A stretch of DNA of 64,000 bases from the NCBI GenBank assembly GCA_030549335.1, contig CM060193.1:64705646-64769645 (forward strand), in the 5' to 3' direction. The position numbers and the translations under genes are program-made. The notes beneath the pieces are model-generated. The model was not told the DNA's origin and did not search any database. It saw only the letters and a list, made by a program, of their open reading frames with translations. Positions 1 to 16,656 of the stretch are shown one piece after another. The DNA comes from Pontederia crassipes. Taxonomy: Eukaryota > Streptophyta > Magnoliopsida > Commelinales > Pontederiaceae. Within the stretch, counting starts at the first letter, position 1. The number at the start of each line of letters is the position of its first letter.

Positions 1-556
1 TAATAATATAAGGAGTTTTTTATTAATATAATTAGCGACATTTTAAACCATCGTAATTTCCAACAGTTTTGATCATCGGTAAGTGAAAAATAATATAATA
101 GAATGAGTCTTTTATTTATAGAACTAACGAGTTGGTTTGGACCGTTGGTAAACTAAAAATAAATAACTAATATATATATATGTAACTAGTATTTTATTAT
201 TATAATTAAATAATTTTTTACGGTCTCGACCGTCGATAACTTTAAAAATAATTAAATATTATATTCAAATATATCATAATAATATATATTATTAATATTC
301 GCTACTTTTCCGACGGCCATGGCCGTCGGTAATTAAAAAATACTCTCCCGCCGCTTCATTTTTTCGTTTTCCCGCTTTCCCAACTTTCTACCCCTATATA
401 TATACTTTTTTCCCTCTCTCCATTTTCTACTTCTTTCTCTCTCGCCTCTCTCTCTCTCCCTCTCCTATTTTGCCGGCCCAACGACCTCCCAGCCGGCGAC
501 CCTCTCCCTCCCGGACGACGACCCGTCGGCGACCCCTCTCTCTCTCTCTCTCTCTT

Positions 557-646
<90 letters not shown>

Positions 647-1026
647 GCAGATCCTAGAGGCCAGATCTTGACGCGGGTGTCCGGCAAATTTTTTTATAAT
701 TTAAAAATTCTTTGTGACAGTTGCGACCGTCGAAACTTTCCGACGACCGCCGAAACTTTCGATGATTTTGACCGCCAACCGCCGAAAGTTTCGATGATTG
801 CATGACCGCCGAAAGTTTCGACGATTACGACCGTCGAAACTTTCGACGATTGGGACTATCGGACTTTTGGGACGATTACAACCATCGGAACTACCGACGA
901 TTTTTTTCCAATCGTCGAAAATCGATTTGCGATGACCATTTTTTCGACGGATCGGTTCCGTCTCATCGAAAATCGTAATTTTCAACGGTTTTTTTACCGT
1001 CTGAAATTAGTTTTTTTCTTGTAGTG
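1..1026. mobile_element. Right-hand part of a CACTA (En/Spm) DNA transposon
   Basis: The right end reads CTTGTAGTG at 1018-1026, which is the reverse complement of the classic CACTACAAG terminus. Inside it, 690-1000 is packed with short subterminal repeats of the type CCGTCGAAA and TTTCGACGA in both orientations, as is usual in CACTA elements; 1-340 holds more of them. The left end lies outside the window. The three bases after the end (GTG) would be the target duplication, but the partner is not visible. No transposase remnant is seen in this part. The element abuts the second intron of the truncated HVA22-like copy. Confidence 0.8.
535..644. repeat. (CT)n microsatellite
   Basis: About 110 bp of CT repeats with one CTTT interruption near 556, inside the CACTA element. 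Apparent Ser-Leu or Arg-Glu repeat reading frames here are artefacts of the microsatellite. The 27.9-31.7 kb CACTA relic also carries a CT tract, in a comparable GC-rich leader-like zone. Confidence 0.95.
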
Positions 1027-1573
1027 GTGCATTTTTTTAAGGATACACTGACTTTTATTCATTTTGTATATTCTAAATATAAACTATATTGCTTAAAACA
1101 TGTTTTAAAAAGATATTATGAGGCTAAATGTGAGGGGGGAAGTGAGAATTGATAAACAAGTTAAATATTAGAAAAAAAATTGAAGTCTAATTACTTTTTT
1201 GTTCAATAGATAAAATTAAGTTTAGAATATATCCGCAACAAGACGAAATTTTTTACTCTGCTTAATTTTGCCCCAGTGATTCAGGTTCGATTCTTGTAGT
1301 CACTACTTAGCCAAAAAACATATCATTATATTTTTTATTTCGATTTTGAATTAGTCAAATGTTAATAGTACTAAATATCGAGTATTTCGAGTGGATATAA
1401 AAAAAATTATTATTGTAAAAAAGACTTTCAACGCTATTTTATTTTTTTACTAGTTCTCGATGTCTGAGAAACGGTGCCGACTACTCAACTCACGCAGCAC
1501 TACAAAACGCAATCTTGTCACTGTTTTGAAAAAGAAAAAGAAAGAACTTCACTAACAAGGAAAGGATTTGCAG
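1027..1573 (+). other. Remnant of intron 2 of the truncated HVA22-like copy
   Basis: There is no reading frame of note. Around 1115-1140 the sequence (ATTATGAGG followed by TAAATG) resembles 10870-10900, which lies in intron 2 of the complete downstream HVA22-like gene. This stretch is therefore probably the 3' part of the duplicated intron 2, into which the CACTA element inserted. It ends in the acceptor TTTGCAG at 1567-1573. Confidence 0.5.
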
Positions 1574-4092
1574 GGTCATCATCGCCGTACTGACGATCAT
1601 CGACAGAGTTGCTGATGATTTCATTTCACGGTAAATGGGTCTTTATTTTGATTCTGTAAATTTGTTTTAGTCAACCGGCTGTTCTCCATTTGATGCATGC
1701 GCTTGTTCTCCATGGCCATGAACGCTTGTTCTCAAGGTCGCCGCTGTATGCCGCAGTTAAGTTGGTCGCCATCGCCTACTTATGGCCCCCGGAAGTAAGT
1801 AAAGTAATCAACCAGCTACGAAAAATAAAAAAAAATACTTTCTTAAAACTTTTACGAATTATAACGATTTTCTTACATCTAATTCTGAAATTCCTAAATT
1901 TAATCATAATTTTCACTTAAGTCAACTTTTCTATTACTTTCAAATTTTTCCATCTGGCAAAGACTAAAATACCCATCCAAAAAAGTCCTCTTTTAATGTT
2001 TAAAAAAGAATAAAAATAATATATAATAATAAATAAACATTAATCATGAATTTGCATAGGGGTGTTTATGGGTCGGGTTGAGTCATGTTTCAATTTTTTT
2101 GAGATAGGACCCGACCTAACCCGAACCGACCACATTTTTTTCTTTTTTTATTTTCTTTTAATTTTTAATATAAAAAGTATTTATTATTTTATTTTAAATA
2201 TAAAATAAATTATTTCTAGGCATAAAAATATTTTTTTAAATATCTACATATTATTCTCTATTTATAATACATTATTTTATATTTTTAAAATTTTAGATGC
2301 TATAAAATACTTAAATTAAATAAAATCATTTAAAATTAAAAAAATAGGTTGGCAGGTCGGGTCGGGTCAAATAGGATTGTAAAAATCTAATCCGAACTTG
2401 ACCCGACCTTAGTCGGGTCGGATCCCAACATTGGGTCGGATGCTCGGGTCCCCCCTAAACCTGCATTCTTTCATTTTTTTATTTTTATATTATTCTATTT
2501 TATTACAATATTAAAAGAGAGGGCTCTTTGTGGAAGGCATTTTAGTGTTTCCATATATATATAAAAAAAGAAAATAATAGTAAAGTCATAGAATGAGACT
2601 AAAAAACTTAAGTGAAAATTATGATAAAATTTAAGAAGATAAATTTATATAGTTCATAATTAGATGTGAAAAATCGTTATAATTAAGTGAGATTTTTCAA
2701 GAAATAGTCAAAATAAAAACTTAGAAAAGAAAAGGCTTTATTATCTTAAATTATTTAATACTTTTGAACATCTTTTTTTTTCCTCCTGTTAGTGGAAGAA
2801 ACAGCGTACTGATGATGTTTACGACAAATTGCTTGGACCACTCTTCAGACTCTTAGGAGAGAGTTCGCCGGCGATGGGGAAAATTTTAGGACCATTTCTG
2901 AAAGCTTGCAGAGTAAAAGTCTGTCACATGGTCCAGGAAGCTCTCAAGAACAGAAGAAAGGTGAATGAATTCAACATTTCTTAATTATGATTTTTTTTTC
3001 AAATTTGTTCGAAATTGGCATTTAACTTCTTTGTTATATCATCTTTTTTTTTAATAATTATTAAATATTATTTTAGGGACTAAAATTTATAATTAATCAT
3101 TTAAGTTTATATTTTGAAAAAGTTATATATAATTCAGTGCTAAAGAAAATAATCATAAAATTTACATGCATAAAAAAATCAGGTTATCAGATCCATGCAC
3201 ATCAAATTAAGATGCTGATGCATTTTTTTCTGTTTTTGATGCGCAGAAGAGTGTAAAATCGTTTTGATGGCCACGGAAATCGCCCAAGCCGCCGGAATGT
3301 GAGATGATGAACAAGTAAATTAAGATGGTGATATATGTCTATATTATGGCATTTATATATTTATAGTAGAATGTGTCTAAATGTATGGCATTTATATTTT
3401 TTACAGAAGTAAATGTGTGGAATTATGTAGTATCAAAAGGCTCATTGTGGATTATATCGTTTGAGAGGATTTGTATATGCAACTTTCATCTCTATAAGAT
3501 AATAAATACTTTAATCAAAACTAACTTGATATTTTACTTTATAAATAATAAATCATTGTCTTCAATTTATGCATAATAACGAGTACTTCTAAGTCAACTA
3601 TTTTTTTTTGTGTCAATTTGCATTTATCTATTTATCGTATCAAATTAATTGAACTCGATTATAAATTGATCTGGATAATAATAATTGACGAGTTAAATTG
3701 TCGGCATTATTTTTTAAAAATATAAAAAATATTGAATTTGTATTGCTCAATTTTACAGTGGAAGTGCTATAGTAACCCTCCGTCAAGATAATCCACAACT
3801 TCCAATCATCTCTAGTTAAAATTTTGACTCCAATATCAGATTTCAACCTTATTCGAACTTTAGAAGTGTCTGCTATAGATAAATATATTGATGATGCTTT
3901 CTAATATCCTTGCAGAAGAACATAAAGTCTTTCTCCTGGTGGTCTCGGAAATCGCCAAAATCGCGGTCATGCAGTTTTTGGAGCAGTTCATGCAGCCTAC
4001 GGAGACGGAAGGCCGAGGCGCCGCGGACAAAAGCAAATTCAGAATATTGCAGATTCCTAAGAAGCAGAAGCACAATGAAATTCAAAATATGA
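1574..4092 (+). CDS. HVA22-like (TB2/DP1) protein, 5'-truncated upstream copy
   Basis: HVA22 proteins are TB2/DP1/REEP-type membrane proteins of the endoplasmic reticulum, many of them stress-induced. Visible exons: 1574-1630 (VIIAVLTIIDRVADDFIS), 1737-1794 (SPLYAAVKL...YLWPPE), 2793-2960 (WKKQRTDDVYDKLLGPLF...), then a last exon. Each is open, in matching phase, and bounded by GT/AG. Two last exons are possible. One at 3247-3267 reads KSVKSF then stop. A longer one at 3916-4092, after CCTTGCAG, begins KNIKSFSWWSRKSPKSR and gives 59 codons with a basic, Ser-rich tail. The two are homologous, and the first has TGA where the second has Trp. Exons 1 and 2 are absent from the window. A MULE carrying a hAT insertion occupies the intron at 1795-2792. 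The copy looks usable if its first exons survive to the left; it may instead be a decaying duplicate. Confidence 0.7.
1831..2709. mobile_element. Mutator-like element (non-autonomous) in HVA22 copy-1 intron, split by a hAT element
   Basis: The left arm (about 1834-1925) and the reverse complement of the right arm (about 2590-2709) match over roughly 100 bp, sharing AATTATAACGATTTT and CATAATTTTCACTTAAG. AAAATAAAA lies on both outer sides (1822-1830 and 2710-2718) and would be a 9-bp target duplication, though it is low-complexity. The core is replaced by the hAT-type element at 2057-2457. The matching intron of the downstream gene lacks it. It belongs to the same family as the elements at 9074, 11020, 11999 and 13133. 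Confidence 0.7.
2057..2457. mobile_element. hAT-type MITE nested in the MULE
   Basis: A 401-bp element begins TAGGGGTGTTTATGGGTCGG and ends with CCCGGGT-like sequence closing in CCCCCCTA, so both ends open with TAGGGG when read inward. It is flanked by AATTTGCA (2049-2056) and AACCTGCA (2458-2465), an 8-bp duplication with two mismatches. Subterminal GGTCGGGT / ACCCGACC repeats occur on both sides of an AT-rich core. No coding sequence is present. Confidence 0.7.
3247..3267 (+). other. Probable decayed duplicate of the HVA22 last exon
   Basis: After the acceptor GATGCGCAG the frame reads Lys-Ser-Val-Lys-Ser-Phe-stop. The bases beyond the stop still encode WPRKSPKPPE, matching WSRKSPKSRS in the longer exon at 3916. 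The matching exon of the downstream gene (13952-13972) has the same early stop. The stop therefore predates the gene duplication, and the tail beyond it is a fossil. Confidence 0.6.
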
Positions 4093-4309
4093 TCGTTAAA
4101 CATCATTATTAACGATCAGAAATAATTCTCGTCATCAATAATAAGGATCAGAAAAATTATAATCCTTAATATTCTTATGACTGACCATCAGAAGTCAACA
4201 ATAAGAACAAAAAAAATCTGATCCTTAATATTAAAATTAATGACCATCATCTTGCCGTTAAAAATATATAAAAAAAAAAGAATAAGTAGGTATAAAAATA
4301 TAATCCCAC

Positions 4310-4610
4310 ATTTATTATAGTAGTATGATGAGAACAAAGGGTCAAGTATTAATAGAGGAGAAGATTAATGAAATAATATAGGGTTTTATGAAGAAGGTCC
4401 ATCTTCAGATTATTAGTTCACAAAAAACTTTTAAAAATTGGTCGGTTCATCCAAAACGTGATTCAATCCGATTTTGGTCGATTTTGATTGGTCTAAACCG
4501 GTTCAACCTGATCTATTTACAAGCCCGGTTTTGGGGGTTATAATAGACCGTTGTGAGAGTCGGTCGACGATCGAACCGGTCTGACCAGCCGGTTCGATCC
4601 GGCCCTCACA
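4310..4610. repeat. Dispersed repeat, partner at about 8475-8720
   Basis: Both places share, in the same order, ATGAGAA, a GAGAAG-rich run, TTTTATGA followed by GAA and GTC, and TTTTGATTGGTCT near the end. The 4.3-kb copy continues into a CCGGTT-rich segment (4500-4610). The family could not be assigned. Confidence 0.4.
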
Positions 4611-6619
4611 ACATTGATTGACGATCATATATTTGTTCTCAAATAATAATAATAACGACAAGAAAGTGGACCTTAAAAAATTTATTTCAATACATAAATA
4701 ATATCTTTAGTGATCATGTGAGTGGTCCTTATAAGTTATATAGGGGACCAGCATACTAGTCGCTATTGAACTTCTAGGGACGAGGATTATAGTGGTCCTT
4801 AAAAAAAATCAACAGCAAGCATTCACACTAGACGCTAAAATCTTTTAGCGGCGGGACGTATAGCGAAGAGCCGCGATCAGTTATTTCTTGTCGTTGATAA
4901 AAGATGATAACTTTTAACGACTAAATATCTCTTCGTTAATGACCTAATTTTTTGTAGCGGAAGCAGAAGCTCTACTGTAGATAGACACCATTACATTTAC
5001 TATCAGGAAGTATACAAATACATCATGTATGTATCTGAAAGACGACAGTAGATATGTATTAGAGAAGAGATTCTCCGAGGCAATATACTTTTTTTTTCTT
5101 TTGTTTCTATGGCCATTGATTAGTGCAGTCTCTTTCTTGTTCCAACCAATTCAATGCATGTGACCATTCTAATCGATCTATGCCGACTTGTTTTCCTTTG
5201 CGGAAAGCAAAACCTAAAAAGTTAAGGCATGCTTGGTTTTATTGTTCTTGTTGCGTTTCTTGTTTTCTATTCCGAATATTATTTTTTTATTTCCAAGATT
5301 TTAGTTTTTTTAAAGAAAAAAGCAATACATTTATTAGCTTTAATATTTCCATTTCTATTTTTATGAAGAATGGCTAACAAAATAGCATGGGCATGCCGAG
5401 TTTCACGGACGGCCCAACGGACTTTTGAGTCTACTCACATTGTGCGTTGCAAACCCCAACGCATGCGCGAAAGTTTCATTTGCGTACGGCCCAACGGGCC
5501 TCAACTTTGAGACAATAATAGGAATGAGAAAAATATTAATTCTTTACGTAAATTACACGAGTCATCTCTCAATTTTGAGTGCACTAACTATTCGGTCCCC
5601 TCATCTTAATTTATAATTGAAATATTCTTGATCCGATCAATTTCTCGATTATATTACTGACGTGACATAATAAAAAGAAATAAAAAAATATAAAAAAATA
5701 AAAAATGATAATTATGAGATTGCCACTCCTCGTCAAATGAGAATAGAAGGTGACATCCCCTCCTCCTCTCCCCTCTTATTCCAAAGCGGAGAGAGGAAGG
5801 GGCGCCTGTGCGAGCTCGTTGCTTTAGAAAGAAAAAGGGAGCATTGGCCCCGCACGGTGCCAAGGGGGGAGCAAGAGAAGGTACGGCCCTCTTGTGCGAG
5901 CTCGTCGATTCGCACAAGGGCCGGCGCCCTCCTTTTCTTCCTCCCACGCGACGCTGGTGAGGGAATTTTATTTCAATTAAATTCGTTTGGATTATTAATT
6001 TAATCATTTTAATCTTTCTCTTCATGATTGTTGTTAACAATTTTATTTTATTTCAATGCATTATGTGCAAAATCAATGAAAGAAATATTTTTTTAATACT
6101 AAATTTGATGAGATCTAAAGTTAGAATATCTAATTTTGACATCATGTTAAATTAAATGTGATATCAAGTAATCATAAAATACAAAATCTATATATAAAGA
6201 GAACAACGTGTTTAATTTTTTAATCTTTAATACTATCAATCAAAGGCGGATCCAGCAAAAATTTGAGTGGGCTCACCAGGCTTCAAACCATGGTCCTTCG
6301 TTTGCAAAGTGCATGTTTTAACTACCATTACCATTAAACACCAGTGTCAAATGGACTGCACGAAAGGCACCTAGATCCACCTATGCTATCAATCTGTACA
6401 AACAAATCATCTCGTCTTTGTCCATGGTCTTATTATTCTGAAAATGCACAGCAATATGGGATACCAAATCGTTCCATAAATATTAGTAAATTCACAAGTC
6501 TAGTCAATGTGCGAAAGAACCTGAGAATGCACTGGTGAATTAATTAATTAAGGTGGCGGTGGAAGTTAACTACTTGACCTCAATTCATTATTTGCTACTT
6601 GGTTAGTAATTCCACGGGA

Positions 6620-6621
<2 letters not shown>

Positions 6622-6676
<55 letters not shown>
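6622..6676. repeat. (AT)n microsatellite
   Basis: About 55 bp of uninterrupted AT dinucleotide, upstream of the complete HVA22-like gene. Confidence 0.95.
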
Positions 6677-6681
<5 letters not shown>

Positions 6682-7214
6682 ATATAATCACTATTCAAGT
6701 TCTAATGCAGTCTTATAATATATCAGGTTTGAAATAATAGACGCCTATCGCTTTGTTTTATAAATATGATATATGATATATAAATCATAGATGTTCGAAG
6801 AGAGAAGAAGGAAGTTGAATTTATAAAATATATAAATCATAGAGGTTACGAAATATCTCTTGCAACAGAAGCAGATCGTCGAGACCTTTTCACGAACACT
6901 TGATTAACGCATTTTGCTACAGCATAAATATCTCTAGATGAACCTACACAAAAGCATATAAAAACATGTCATGGATCTTTGATATTGGTTCTCTTTTATA
7001 AACGAGGGAGACTTAAACGAGGAGACATTAATATCGTGCAAATATAAAAGACCATTGATTAGTTAAGTTCGCCAATGAGAAAATCTACCACTGGAAAATT
7101 GATTTATCAATGACTACGTCTACATCAAACACAGGGCATAAATTCACTGATCCTTCCTCATGCTTTCTTGTAATCTTTCTGAACTACTTCACATTCTGAG
7201 CAGGAAGATTCAGG

Positions 7215-7347
7215 TCTTCTTCTTCTTCTTCTTCTTCTTCTTCTTCTTCTTCTTCTTCTTCTTCTTCTTCTTCTTCTTCTTCTTCTTCTTCTTCTTCTTC
7301 TTCTTCTTCTTCTTCTTCTTCTTCTTCTTCTTCTTCTTCTTCTTCTT
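7215..7347. repeat. (CTT)n trinucleotide microsatellite
   Basis: About 44 uninterrupted CTT units, ending some 70 bp before the predicted start codon of the HVA22-like gene, so probably in its promoter or 5' leader. The poly-Phe frame across it is not a gene. Confidence 0.95.
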
Positions 7348-7419
7348 GCATGTCCGTTATGTTTTACAGTTGCTCAAACTGCAGGGTTTGGTCCAAGGGA
7401 GCGTTCGGATTGCTTAAAG

Positions 7420-13972
<6,553 letters not shown>

Positions 13973-14504
13973 CGGCCACGGAAATCGCCCAAGCCGCCGG
14001 AATGAGAGATGAACAAGTAAATTTAAGATGGTGATATATGTCTATATTATGGCATTTTATATATTTATAGTAGAATGTGTGTAAATCTATGGCATTTATA
14101 TTTACAGAAGTAAACGTGTGGAATTATGTAGTATCAAAAGGCTCATTGTGGATTTTATCGTTTGAGAATATTTGTATATGCAACTTTCATCTCTATACGA
14201 TAATAAATACTTTAATCAAAATTAATTTGATATATTACTTTATAATTAATAAATCATTGTCTTCAATTTATGCATAAAAACGTGTACTTCTAACTCAAGT
14301 ATTTTTTTGGTATCAATTTATATTTATCTATTAATCAATATGAACTTTTATGGAATTAATTGAAACCGATGATAAATTAATTAATCTGAGTTGTGGATAA
14401 TAATAATTGGCGAGTTACATTGTCAGCGTTGTTTATAAAAAAAAAGTACATACGAATGTTTATCAGTTATTAACAACAAAATTGAACGTATGAACTACGT
14501 GGCC

Positions 14505-14927
14505 TAGGGGTGACACAAGCTGGGACCATCCGCTCACCCCGGCTCGATTTTTCGAATTTTTTTCCGATCCACCAACTGGATCAGGACCGTCCAGATTATT
14601 ATAATTCGAAATAATCTGAACTCGGTCTCAATCCAATTAAATATATTATATTAATATTAAATTAATTTAAATATTATTTTTATGTTTATTTTAAATAAAA
14701 ATATAAATTTTATTTGGTATATATCTTAAATATGTATTATATTACATTATCATATATATAATTTAATTATTAGTTATCATATTTATATAATAACATTAAT
14801 TTTTTTATAATTTTATTTATGATCAAACCGAAATAATCGAAAATTTTCGATTTTTATCTCGATTCCAAACCCAACCGGACCGGAACTCCTTTTTGAAAAA
14901 TCCAGAACAAACCCGGATACAGCCCTA
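14505..14927. mobile_element. hAT-type MITE (TAGGGGTG ends)
   Basis: It starts TAGGGGTGACACAAGC and ends ATACAGCCCTA, whose reverse complement is TAGGGCTGTAT. Subterminal CGGTC/GGATC-rich blocks flank an AT-rich core, as in the element at 2057-2457. A convincing 8-bp target duplication was not found, so the exact borders are uncertain. It separates the HVA22-like gene from the DUF1279 gene. Confidence 0.5.
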
Positions 14928-15141
14928 CTGACTTAGTCTCATTCTACTGGTGCTACTTGTCTGTTTTTACTTCCCCTTAAAATTCCCATCCCCGGCACGA
15001 ATCAAAGTTCACACAAAACCGTGGCCTCAATTTTTTGCGCAAAAATGTCAAAAGAAACAGTAGTGGGGTGGCGTAGAAGAAGCGAGAAGAGCCAAACCAC
15101 ACCAACCTTGTGCTGTTCTCCTGCTGCGAGCGGCTCCCGGG

Positions 15142-15905
15142 ATGATGACCACGGCTCTTGCCTTCTTATCTCCTCTCCCTCTCCTGCGGAGCCACGGCCA
15201 CCGTCATCCCCAGCTCCTCCCGGGCGCCCGCCGCTCGATCCGTCGTCTCGTGCCGCCTCGCGCCGTGCCGGAAACCGAGAGAGGAAGAGACAAGGCCTCG
15301 TCGTCGGCCGAGGAGATCACCGAGAAGTATGGGCTGGAGGTTGGCCTGTGGAAGGTAAGTTTTCAATTCTTTTTCTTTAGCTCAACGTGGGTGTTTTCTG
15401 GAGCTGGAAGCTGACTGGCTGGTTTGGATGCCTCTGCAGATATTTAGTTCCAAGGAGGAAGGAGACGGTGCAGCAGCAGGTGGAGGAGGGGAGGGGACGG
15501 AGAAATCAAAGGCGGACCAGGCGAAGGAGCTACTGGCCAAGTACGGGGGAGCTTACTTGGCCACCTCCATCACCCTCTCCTTGATCTCCTTCTCCCTCTG
15601 CTACCTCCTCATCAGCGCTGGAATCGACGTCCAGTCGCTGCTTAGCAAGGTAGCATTCATTCCGCTGCTGTCTGTCTGATCTGATACAACAACAACAACG
15701 CAGCAGATGTTCTAAGTTTCCAATTTCCACTGTAAACTTGCAGATTGGCATTGCGACGGGCGAGACCGGAGGAAAAGTAGGCACATTTGCGCTGGCCTAC
15801 GCCGCTCACAAGGCTGCATCTCCGATCAGGTTCCCGCCGAAGGTGGCGCTCACTCCAATTGTGGCCAGTTGGATCGGGAAGAAGACCGGAAGGACTGACG
15901 AGTGA
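15142..15905 (+). CDS. DUF1279 / FAM210-type organelle membrane protein
   Basis: Three exons (15142-15354, 15440-15649, 15744-15905) encode 194 aa with GT/AG borders in phase 0. Residues 1-45 are rich in Arg, Pro and Ser and nearly free of acids, like a plastid or mitochondrial transit peptide. A Gly/Glu/Lys-rich linker follows. The DUF1279 core begins KELLAKYGGAYLATSITLSL, runs into a hydrophobic helix (SFSLCYLLISAGIDV), and continues IGIATGETGGKVGTFALAYA to KTGRTDE at the end. DUF1279/FAM210 proteins are small organelle membrane proteins whose biochemical role is poorly known. Two adjacent ATGs (15142, 15145) precede the transit peptide and the first is taken. The gene is convergent with the E2F gene, with 750 bp between stop codons. 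Confidence 0.85.
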
Positions 15906-16656
15906 TCCCCGATGCAACGTGGATCACTAGATGATACTACGTGTTTGTGTCGTCTGTAAAGCTCATCTGCATCAAAAATTTTGGAAACATATACCTGTAG
16001 ATTAGCATCAGCCACAGCAGCATGAGTGCCCATTGAGCACAGCATTCTTATCTAAATGATTCAGCTGACTCAGCTCTTGAATAAAAGTATTGTCATCCAG
16101 GAATTTCAATTTGCATGTTGCAGCTCAGTTCCGCTAATCTTGTTATAACATCCATATCCTTAAGGTTTCATATTACAAAACTAAGGCTTACTGTGACCAT
16201 TTAAGGTCATGCAGCTTGTTCCATATATAAAGCATAGAACTTAACGAATCCAGCACTGCCGCCCCATGGACATACACTTATGCCACAACTTATAGTGACA
16301 TTATTTGATTCTTTAGTAACTTATAGCAAAACATTAAACGAGAGTGATTGAGGACTGTAAATCTAATTGATACCAGAGCTTATTTTGACTCATGAAGATG
16401 GAACAGTATGAAACTTGCTCTTAAAGAGGCGGAGGCCACTGAAGACCGAGATATTGGGCTCCATTTCAAGTTGTTCTTGTATTGAATTTGTATTGCTCAA
16501 CTTTACACTGGAAGTGCTTCTTTCACTTTAGGCAGTGTGCAATCTTTTAGAAGTTGCATGCACGCTTGATGCCCGAGGTCATTAGTTCAAGTAGCGCACC
16601 TCTATCATGCCAGCTGCCACCTCCAATTGAAGTTTCAACCAGCTCCACATTCATCT
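15906..16656. other. Convergent 3' regions of the DUF1279 and E2F genes
   Basis: No coding region. It should hold both 3' untranslated regions; AATAAA-type signals occur at 16080-16086 on the + strand. About 45 bp at 16481-16525 closely match 3727-3770 behind the truncated HVA22-like copy. Confidence 0.5.

Larger units (their letters stand above)
4093..7214. other. Intergenic spacer between the HVA22-like copies
   Basis: No gene is recognised. It holds a repeat at about 4310-4610 with a partner near 8475-8720. At 4630-4970 lies a stretch with several TAGTGGTCC/GTAGCGG-like motifs that may be a TIR element. A GC-rich block at 5737-5950 is built partly of repeated GTGCGAGCTCG, with a perfect 9-bp stem hairpin at about 5890-5917 (CTTGTGCGA ... 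TCGCACAAG). A piece at 6241-6350 looks like a dispersed repeat. The final 600 bp before the CTT tract would be the promoter of the complete HVA22-like gene. Confidence 0.5.

Noticed and set aside
427-805. Open frames with Arg-Glu or Ser-Leu repeats on both strands
   Set aside because: They are translations of the (CT)n microsatellite inside a CACTA element.
7160-7417. Frame with a long poly-Phe run
   Set aside because: It is the (CTT)n tract. The true first HVA22 exon starts at 7420 in a frame with family similarity.
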